Assembly: GCA_033558025.1 (NCBI GenBank)
Contig: JAUCEF010000013.1
Span: forward strand, 1,605,001-1,669,000
DNA from: Phytophthora sp. 'mugwort'
Lineage: Eukaryota > Oomycota > Peronosporomycetes > Peronosporales > Peronosporaceae
Length of the DNA stretch: 64,000 nt
Direction of reading: 5' to 3'
A model generated the notes under the pieces. That model ran no database searches. It was not told where the DNA came from and saw only the letters and a program-made list of their open reading frames with translations. Positions 56,319-64,000 of the stretch are shown here, piece by piece. Each line of letters starts with the position of its first letter. Within the stretch, counting starts at the first letter, position 1. The position numbers and the translations under genes are program-made.

Positions 56319-57747
56319 ATGGCAGGAGATCAGCCAGCGCAAGCTAAGACAAACAAGGACCTCTCACGCCAAGCTCGCATCGATATCGCCGCGTACCTCC
56401 TCGAGCATTCAGTGGACTTGCGACCTGTGCGCGGGTCAATCAAGCGAGCAGCAGAGCGATTCGAATGCCGCGCGCGGACGGTATTAAGGCTGTGGAGTGA
56501 GACTGTCCAGCACCGAGTCAATGGTGGCGGGATGCCGACTTCGAGAGAAGCGAGTGGGTCGGTGCGGCAGCAAAAAGCAGCTCGGAGACCTTGCAGATCA
56601 GGTAAAGGAAGTGCCGTGGGGGAAGCGTCGGTCTCTGCGCTCCCTTTCAGCGGCTGTCGGCGTTTCTCCAGCATCGCTGGAATAGCGCTCGACAGAGGAT
56701 ACATTGTCCGCCATTCGAGCCCCCTGAAGCCGCGACTGACTGACGACAATTAGCTCTCTCTGTACGTGCTGTGCTGCTTCATTCGATGGACATGGGTTTC
56801 GGTTCTGACTGCGCCTGTGCGATATTAATTTGGAGTTCTGTTTGTCCTTTGTCAATCCAAACACACACCAGTTTGATGCGCTTTCCAACCGCATCTTCAT
56901 CGACGAGAAAGTGGTTCTATCTTACAGAGGTCGAGAAGACGATCTACATGGCTCCAGGCGAGACGCTACCTATTCGGGCAGTCCAGTCAAAGCGGTTCGT
57001 CACCAAGGTGATGTTCGTAACCGCGGTGATGCTTCCAATCTACGCTACAAATGTACAGCTCATTTTTGACATGTGGCCGTTTGTTGAGCACGGTACAGCC
57101 AAGCGCAGCTCGGTCAACCGGCCAGTCGGCTCCCTAGAGACGAGGTCTGTCATCGTCGGCCGCGACGAGCATCGCGATATGCTGATCAAGAACGTGATAC
57201 CTGCGATCAGGCACAAGTGCCGCCGTTTCTGCGCGGCATTCCACTCGTGATACAGCAGGATGGAGCGCGGTGCCACGTACAACCGGACAACCCAACCATT
57301 CTCACGGAATGCGCACGAGTAGGGTGGACCCCATTCGCCTGGAGGTTCAGCCACCTAACAGCCCGGACCTTAACACACTCGACCTCGGCTTCTTTTGCAT
57401 CCATCCAGGCGCTCCAGTATGGAGAGAGCCCAAGCAACACGGACGGGTTGATTGCAGCGTGCTACACAGCATTCGAAAGACTGGCCGACACAACTTTCGA
57501 CGACACGTTCGTGTCGCTCCAGACGGTGATAGAGTCTATCATTCAGTGCCTCGGCGACAACTCCTACAAGCTCCCTCGCATTGGTAAGGCAAAGCTTCGG
57601 CGGGCAGGTCTGTTGGGCAAAAACTATGTGTGTGACGAGTGGGTGTATCTTGTTAACTTTGCATATTACTTCTTAGTAGCCCAGGAGAGACTGGAGAGGG
57701 AGGCGGTATTGCGGTTGCTGGTCGCAGCGATTCACATGCTGTTATGA
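56319..57747 (+). pseudogene. Mariner transposase relic
   Basis: ATG at 56319. The N-terminal helix-turn-helix region is readable (IDIAAYLLEHSVDLRPVRGS; RTVLRLWSETVQH), then in another frame KRRSLRSLSAAVGVSPASLE. The catalytic domain includes STRKWFYLTEVEKTIYMAPG, where the expected first Asp of a DEKW motif reads as T-R-K-W with ST before it (the Asp is visible only in the +2 frame as IDEKVVL), then RFVTKVMFVTAVML. QQDGARCHVQPDN supplies the second Asp; QPPNSPDLNTLDLGFF, in another frame, supplies the third. The C-terminus is GDNSYKLPRIGKAKLRRAGL. At least four frameshifts. It is non-autonomous now. Confidence 0.85.
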
Positions 57748-57789
57748 GAAGAATAAACACCTTTTTTACCACATCGAAAGTGGGCTTTG

Positions 57790-57862
57790 GACATGTAGCT
57801 CAATTGGATAAGAGCACCGCCTATTATGCGGAAAGACGCGGGTTCAATTCCCGCCATTTCCT
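57790..57862 (+). tRNA. tRNA-like sequence inside the mariner element
   Basis: 73 bases fold as a tRNA. Acceptor GGACATG pairs with CATTTCC (one C/T mismatch). The D-arm has GCTC/GAGC, the anticodon arm CCGC-CTATTAT-GCGG, and the T-arm is perfect, GCGGG-TTCAATT-CCCGC. A box (TAGCTCAATTGG) and B box (GGTTCAATTCC) are good, and a TTTTTT stop follows. The loop would give anticodon ATT, unusual for a nuclear tRNA-Asn. Tool confirmation is needed to choose between a functional tRNA, a pseudogene and a SINE head. Confidence 0.55.
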
Positions 57863-58185
57863 CTTTTTTCAGCTGGCAAAACCTCAATTTTACAGAATCA
57901 AATAACCTCAACACAATTGTGAGGTTTTAGATTGAGGTGAATTCCAAAACGTTTATTGAGGTTAAATTAAATACGAGCACTTCATCTTTGAATAGGTGAT
58001 GATGTTCGGGGTTTTGTTCTTACGAGTATTATGTGAAAATGCAGCATTAATTCAAGTGTAAAACGTTTCATTGCACGGCTAAAATCACCGTGACTCATTT
58101 CATGTGCGTACTGCTGGGTATTTTCTGAAACAATTATTGCCAAACATTTTTTTTAAGCCCGCCAAGTAATAGGAAACGGAGGGAG

Positions 58186-60245
58186 TATTTGTAAGACTGC
58201 TTCAATGCAATTATGTATTACAACGATTTCTAAAAATAATTTCTGCAAAAGTTTCTTGACTGGTGTCTGAAGCCACACGTTACATCACACAACTGCTCGT
58301 TACATCAATGATGGAGGCTTTTACGCCACATTTGTGCCAGTACAATTGACTGGCTACATATTCTAGCAAGACCAAGGATCGGTGTTTCCTTGGCTTCCAA
58401 CAACCATTCATGATCCCTCAAGTAAATTTTCGCTGAACTACGATGGTCTCCAACAAGTACTTTGCTGCCTTCTTCTACGCTCCACTTGGTGATAGCTCGC
58501 CATAACATTATAATATTTATGCGTAGTGGTGTTCTATTGGTAAGAACAGCGGAATGAATTACTTATCGCTACTTTAATGCGATGACATTGCCACATGTGC
58601 TGGAAATACTGCGCCAGACGGAAAGAAGAAAGCAACTCGAACGGTATCAAAAAGCGAAGCGCCAGAAAAGGCAAGCCTGCAGCAGAAGCAAGCACTACAG
58701 GGAAGTCCCGGGGGAAGCACACGCAATGCAATAGTGCCCCTCCTGATTAATACTTTGGAGAACGATACCGACCCAAAAGGCGAGAGCTCGGATTTCAGCG
58801 AAGCCTCGGATTTGTTCATTGCAGGTATATCGTATGCGAGAAAAGAAAAACGAACAAAGCTGGAGAAAACTACTGTTTTGCGTTAGCTGGGTGGGTTAAC
58901 ATCGGCTGAAGTGGCAGCCCGAACGTGAATAGAGCGAGGCGTAGCTAAAAAACAGAAAGTACAGTCTACATTGCGGGAGTTTTTTTATTATCGCTTGCTG
59001 TAGTATTGGAATCGCTTAGGCAAGGAGGACCTTCCAATCCACTACGGAACTGAATTCTCGGACTTCCGGTTCAGAGGGGTAGGAAATGACGATGTACCAA
59101 CGGACGCAAGAGGGCAAGTAGCGTACGACAGAGAGCAGGATTACGAAAGGCAGCTTTAAGCCGCTCTAATTTACTCCGTTTGGCATTGCCCTAAATTATA
59201 CAACCTCTCCTCAACATCTCGTAATTGAAAATCTCTTCGGGTTTTACGCCACGGCTGCGTATGCATCCCCTTCTACTGGTAACTCTATCGTACATGTTCC
59301 GTTTTTTTGTTGCGCGCTTACTCGCAAGCGTTATTCTTTCCCATACGACGGTTAGCGCTTGGAACGAAGCTAGCGTCGTTTGCTCAAGTCTTGTTGTATG
59401 AGGCTCGTATTTTAAGCGAGTTCGACTGTGTCCAAGAAACAGACGTGGACGCGCAAGTTATAATCGCTGCAAAACTCAATAAGGGTATTTCTTTCAATAG
59501 CCGCATTTTGAAACTGAAGCAAAACAGGGATGCTTGGCTGCACTCGTGGAAAGCAGTTGTTTTGCCGACACCCTGTGACTGGTCGATCGACAGCTCCGAA
59601 TTCGGTTTGCGGTACGTATCTGGCTATATATCCTGATGCAAGACAGTTTTAAGACAAAATACTAACGCAGTACGACGACTATATGATATCTTTCGTGATG
59701 CAATTGCTACAGGGCGTACGCCAGGGGATTATGTACGGACAATGATACAAAAAAGCGATGAATCAGGTATTTGGGGAGCTCCTGATCCCTACGAAACGCC
59801 GGACAGTAGGAAACCGGGGTCATCCGGGACGTCAGGGTGTATCGAAAGTTCACGAATTCCAGATGGTCCGGGCACCAGGATCGGGAACTTCAGAGGCGTT
59901 AGGAGCTTTGACGAAAAGTCTTGGGCATCACCCAAATGACCGACACCTTAGAAAACAACAGAGCGGGGGGGGGGGGGGAGAGTGGGCTAATTTGGCTGGG
60001 CTGAGATGCGCAGCAGCAGACCTAGGTAGCTGTGATCGACAGATAACTGTAGGAAATAGTGGCTAAGCGAACTAAACATCCACGAGGCAGAGAGGACTGC
60101 AGCGGGACAAAATCCAAACCACCAGGCAAAGCGAATGAAATATATATTCACGAAAAACGAAGGTGCGAATAGAACTAGAGGCCCACGGAAGGTGCTATTG
60201 TTCAGGCCAATAAGGCTTGGACTGAAAAATGCTAACTTTAGATAG
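58186..60245. other. No gene recognised; possibly DIRS 3' region
   Basis: Frames such as 59307-59636 (109 codons) and 59758-60066 (102 codons, ending beside a G-run) show no domain I know. They lie beyond the recombinase end of the DIRS-type element and could be part of it or older repeats. Confidence 0.3.
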
Positions 60246-60252
60246 TCGATTT

Positions 60253-60332
60253 AAACGGTTGGTTCTTACCAACCTCAGAACGAGGTTGTCAGGAACCAAC
60301 CGGTTTAGCGGCAGCCAAATCTGGCTGCCGCT
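60253..60332. repeat. Cluster of three hairpins next to the DIRS element
   Basis: An outer stem 60253-60265/60293-60306 (AAACGGTTGGTTC, one bulge) encloses an inner stem 60270-60276/60282-60288 (CAACCTC/GAGGTTG). A third, perfect hairpin follows at 60307-60317/60322-60332 (AGCGGCAGCCA, 4-base loop). DIRS-type elements end in inverted repeats with internal complementary regions, so this may be their terminal structure. Confidence 0.85.
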
Positions 60333-60564
60333 ACGCGCATTGGCGAGAATACAGTTAGATATACTCTTGCATACACAATCGGCACGCGACAAGGTCGCCA
60401 TTAGATAAATGTCTTCAATAAGAAACTATCGAATCTGAAAATTTACTTTTCAGTCGTAGTCACTCTCGATTCGGAGGTGTGCCAACATCGGCACAAAATG
60501 TCGAAGCTGCATTGTATCACCTCCACTGCCGGGGTATCCGGGCGTGGGGGGATGCCCCCTTAAA

Positions 60565-61340
60565 TTAGTGCAATGAAGGCTTCGCCAGCATCTTCGGCGC
60601 CATCCGCGATGTTAATTGGCTGCTTATCCTTGTGTAGCGCTCAACAGCGTCCGACTTCCATCTTCCAAACAGCTTTACTACTAGGCTTTTAAACCCAGCG
60701 TTAAAAAGCGCCGTTGCCCCGCCACTCCCCAGGGAATGATACGCATATTCTTGAGAGTTCTGACCAGAAAGGTGAGCAGCGCGTTTTATTGCTCTCACCA
60801 CATCGCGCACTTGCAAATTGTGCGCTGCATCAAATCCGCGTTCTTCGTGGCGGCGCACGAGATACCATGCTGCCAGTACCGGACAGCACCATCGATGCCC
60901 AAAATTCGCTATCTCTCGAGAGATGCCCATGCCAAACTGATCGGACTTACTTCCGCGGAAAAGCAGCGCCACCGTGGCGACCTTGGATAGAATTTGGGTT
61001 TCTACACCGCGCTCGTCTACGAATTTGACATCTGTTCTCCGAATTGCGTAGTGCTGAACCTGGAACCCTGAGCAAGATATTCCGATCTTCTCAAAAGAAA
61101 GAAGAAGCCCAGCACCGAAGCCCCCCCATATGACTCGGTGCTTGGTATCTGAGAAATCGAGGTACTCATGCAGATGCTTAAGGATCTCGGTTGTAACAGG
61201 AGATTTGGGTTTGCACGCTGCATTCTTGTAATTGCGAGTTGATGACCGGGCAAAAGTCCCACGTTGAAGCCGAGTGTGCGCCTATGCTGCCACGCAATAT
61301 GGCTGACTTTCGAGAACACGGTTGAGGCAGAATTTCCCAC
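60565..61340 (-). pseudogene. DIRS tyrosine recombinase fragments
   Basis: 61017-61340 carries GFFFLLRRSEYLAQGS, the first catalytic Arg region. 60565-60972 carries the C-terminal half with YAYHSLGSGGATALFNAGFK, LFGRWKSDAVERYTR and the nucleophile Tyr. In active relatives the HxLR motif has Arg; here it reads HSLG, so a catalytic Arg is lost. This enzyme would insert the circular cDNA. Confidence 0.8.
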
Positions 61341-61559
61341 CTCAGCTTTTCCCCATCCGCAACGCTAGCAATACGTGGCGAAGAGGGCGAGCTGATACGA
61401 GTGTTTTCGAGGGTCTTCTGGCAGCCACTTCGAGAATCGCAACCGCTCGCATAATGTGCACCACTGCGACCATATGCTCGCATACTTGGTCTTGGACGTC
61501 GTGGCCAGCGACTGGGATTGAAGAGACTCGAGAAGTTGATGTAAATCTCTTGCATTCTT

Positions 61560-61695
61560 GCGGCACTGATGTCTGCAAACCTTACAAAACGCGTTGGACT
61601 AAGCGGCACTGATGTCTGCAAACCTTACAAAACGCGTTGGACTAATTTGGTTTTCCGAGACGAAGCGAAATTAGTCCAACGCGTTTTGTAAGGTT
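61560..61695. repeat. 43-bp tandem duplication plus inverted copy in DIRS
   Basis: 61560-61602 and 61603-61645 are identical 43-base units (GCGGCACTGATGTCTGCAAA at the start). 61671-61695 (25 bases) is the reverse complement of the last 25 bases of the unit. The cluster interrupts the sequence between RNase H and recombinase. Confidence 0.95.
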
Positions 61696-62119
61696 CGGTC
61701 CATGCTCGCGAAGCTGCGTCGGCCATCCAGTTCGTCGACCCGGGAATATGATCGGCTGATACTCGAAGATTGAAGTACACTTCACCGAGACCGATTGCTC
61801 GATTAATTTCTTGACTGAACGCGTTGTCTGATGCAAATGATTGCACCAGCTCACTGCTGCAGCATTCACTCCAGCATTTGATGTGAATGGTACGTCCGCC
61901 GGCTTGCGAATTCCATTTCGATCCCCGTGCCCACGCCGCGAGGGCAATGCTTAGGTGTTCCCTTGTGGTGATCTACCCGCCTTGGCCGCTGCCAACTTTG
62001 TCAGTGAGTGATTTCTCATCAGCATTAAACTTATTCTGTAGACAGGAGTTGCTTACTGGATCAAGCACCGCTAGACCGATATTGGACGCATCCATATAGA
62101 GTTCTACATCCAGTGTCGG

Positions 62120-63180
62120 CAGCTATTTAAACATCGCAAGCGGTAATTCAGCAAAGCAGCGATGACTCAAACTGTGCTGAAACCAAACCAGGTCAGGTCG
62201 CCCCTGCCGATAGTTTGATTCTGCCAAACTGTTGTGCTGAGTTACATTGCGACTGCAATCTTCGATAAAAAAGTTTAGCTGTTCGTAGGCAGGTAGCAAC
62301 ATGACGAATTGAGCCCAGTAACTTAAATAATTCTGTTCTGGTTTGGATGCGTCACCGCGCAGCTGCACCGCCATGACACAATCTCGAGCTTTGGCAATCT
62401 TATTTTCTGGAATTGATACAGTGCGCCGCGAGTGTTCCACCTTATCCCCAGTGCCACAATTTCGACGCTCCACTCAGAAAGCTTTGCCTCGTTGATCGAA
62501 CATGGCCCTAACACAACAAACATCGCGTGTCTTCATGTAGCTTCAGCAAGTTCTAGCCGGTCGTTGACATCAGGCTCGAGCAAGATATGATCGCCGACCC
62601 ACTCATATGGGAAGAAGGGGTCCGGGTCAGTCGAATAGGATACCGATGCTGGAGAATTTCTACCCATTAGCCATGTAATGGCTCGGCCAAAGAGTGCATA
62701 GCAAGGTGGCGAACCTGACCAACCAAAAGGACCGACATGTCGATCATGAGAGTGCCGAGTTCTTTCACAGAGGCAGCCATTCTGAAGACTTGGTTTGCGC
62801 GTGTCCTTAGGTAACGGAACGCAGTTTTGACGTCTCCATTAAGGACACCCGAATACATCCAGCATGTCCGGTTTGAACTAAGTTCTCGATGCGACGAGCA
62901 ATAATTGCGACGGGCTCGTACCTGACCTTTGACACTGATTCGGCAATAAATGCCGAACTTACGGAGTCATCTTTCGGATAAGATACGTCGTGAATTGTGC
63001 GATCCTCTTCCAACGGATCGCCATCTTTCTTCTTAACAGCCCCAAGAGGGCTACAAATGACTTCTGGCCATTGCTCGATAATGTCAGCATCCACAATAAG
63101 GTATTGCCAGTGTTTTGTCCGTCATGGATGCTTCTGGTCATGGCACGCAGGTACCGGCGGCAGGACCCATGATTATTTGT
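62120..63180 (-). pseudogene. DIRS reverse transcriptase fragments
   Basis: Palm and fingers pieces at 62667-63094 and about 63100-63180 (NNHGSCRRYLRAMTRSIHDG). A thumb-like piece at 62123-62473 contains IAKARDCVMAVQLRGDASKP and LLPAYEQLNFFIEDCSRN. At least four frame changes. The N-terminal side (63173-63544, with VLNGYQHLELLVQIVEKGID) may belong to the pol leader. Confidence 0.7.
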
Positions 63181-63544
63181 TGGTGGCCGCCGCGGAACCT
63201 TGTTTCCATTCCACGTCGATACCTTTCTCAACAATCTGCACAAGCAGTTCAAGATGCTGGTAGCCGTTCAGAACCGCTCTCAACCGGTCAGGGTCAACGG
63301 CTTTGTTGGGTCTGCTGTCCACCATATCTTCACCACGAAACGAATTGCGTGTCTTCAAGGGACATGTTGTGAGTGCGGATAACGCAAGATAGCGAGTCAC
63401 AGGCTGCCTTGTCAATGGCATACAGCGGCAAGTCGTGGCACCTCGCCCGGTCGAAACCCTTTCTACGGTGCAGAATAAAAATCCTGGCTTCTGCTCGTAG
63501 TAAATGCTCTTCCAGGGCTGCTTGAATCGTTGCACAGAGGCCAA

Positions 63545-64000
63545 CGATAATTTAATTTTTGCGCGATAACAAGGCCTCGATCAACTACCGCTTGCACCCA
63601 CCACTGACAGCGACTTCGACTTAGAGGAAGTGGTATGCTTATCAGCTACTAAGGCGCATGATACCTTGTTGGGCTTGCTCTTTGTGTCTGCGCCGGTTGC
63701 ACAACAAGGCCTCAATCGACAACTGCCTGTGCAACCAACAGTCAGCGGAAGACACTCCGTCCTCCGACTCACGGTAGAATCCACTAACTGCACACAGGTT
63801 ACCTCGTCGACCTTGCTCATTGCTGTGTTCGCGCGAATCGACACGCGCGATTGTTGCAAGCTTGTGTAATCTAGACTGGCCCAACTTGGGCAACACGGTT
63901 TGTACTGCATCACTTAAATTGGTTATGACCTTAACGTTATCTGCAACTCGAGCTCGCGCAGCATGAGCTGCTTTATTGAAGATCGCTGACGAATGGATAC
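63545..64000. other. Possible DIRS gag region, not recognised
   Basis: A 110-codon minus-strand frame (63581-63913, Ser/Thr/Lys-rich) stands where a DIRS gag-like ORF would be. No motif confirms it. The element may continue past the window end. Confidence 0.3.

Larger units (their letters stand above)
56085..58185 (+). mobile_element. Plant-type mariner element (Tc1/mariner) with terminal inverted repeats
   Basis: Ends are CTCCCTCCGTTTC (56085) and GAAACGGAGGGAG (58185), each flanked by TA (56083-56084, 58186-58187), the mariner target duplication. Similarity of the ends extends to about 30 bases (ATTAC-TGGC). CTCCCTCCGT ends are typical of plant mariner and Stowaway elements. It is 2.1 kb long with a broken plus-strand transposase. 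A tRNA-like sequence lies between the transposase and the right end. Confidence 0.9.
60565..63544 (-). mobile_element. DIRS-type tyrosine-recombinase retrotransposon, degenerate
   Basis: On the minus strand the order is RT (about 62120-63180), RNase H (about 61690-61850) and tyrosine recombinase (60565-61340), diagnostic of DIRS rather than LTR elements. RT: DADIIEQWPEVICSPLGAVK, RTIHDVSYPKDDS, NGDVKTAFRYLRT (catalytic Asp in GDVKTAFR). RNase H: VSADHIPGSTNWMADAASRA. Recombinase: GFFFLLRRSEYL and a 135-codon C-terminal block. A possible gag lies further right (63173-64000). All domains are in separate frames with stops. Confidence 0.85.

Overview
The window reads as nuclear DNA of a flagellated oomycete, most likely a Phytophthora-type species. 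The evidence is: short GT-AG introns of 60-80 bases; an oomycete-type Inr/FPR core promoter; genes packed closely in islands between large tracts of decayed transposons; tRNA-like and hairpin-rich repeats; and intact zoospore flagellum genes, which argues against the downy mildews that have lost flagella. All identifications are from motifs and reading frames; no search was run.

Layout. 1-20 kb is a transposon graveyard: a Ty3/gypsy remnant (1-3.1 kb, minus), a second gypsy gag scrap (5.0-5.5 kb), a BED-finger hAT transposase relic (6.5-8.2 kb), an Ulp1-type protease relic (8.3-10.8 kb), a Mutator-like transposase relic (13.1-14.1 kb, minus) and a Ty1/copia element with both LTRs and a target-site duplication (16.1-20.0 kb) but a large internal deletion. 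20.4-37.1 kb is the most interesting part: five paralogous small genes whose conserved C-terminal domain looks like a KIX domain (the activator-binding domain of CBP/p300 and Mediator MED15). Two of them sit in the arms of a ~1.9 kb inverted duplication that brackets two conserved housekeeping/flagellar genes, CFAP52 and a mitochondrial-type DEAD-box helicase. 38.3-42.2 kb is a compact gene island: a sperm-tail PG-rich repeat protein, TOM7, and DAW1/ODA16 convergent with it. 42.6-47.4 kb holds three degenerate copies of a bZIP-like family around an intact ZIP metal transporter. 48.6-55.2 kb is a second copia element, minus strand, which carries an antisense, intron-containing papain-like protease relic between pol and its 3' LTR. 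56.1-58.2 kb is a plant-type mariner element with terminal inverted repeats, which also contains a tRNA-like sequence. 60.2-64 kb is a DIRS-type tyrosine-recombinase retroelement on the minus strand.

Functionally, three genes belong to the motile flagellum (CFAP52 inside the doublet microtubule, DAW1 in outer-arm dynein delivery, the PG-rich protein probably in the axoneme). Two are mitochondrial (TOM7 import subunit, helicase) and one moves divalent metal ions. The KIX-like set would act in transcription, perhaps competing with full coactivators for activators. Many short-spacer perfect hairpins, some demonstrably younger than the inverted duplication, suggest inverted template-switch mutation is common here.
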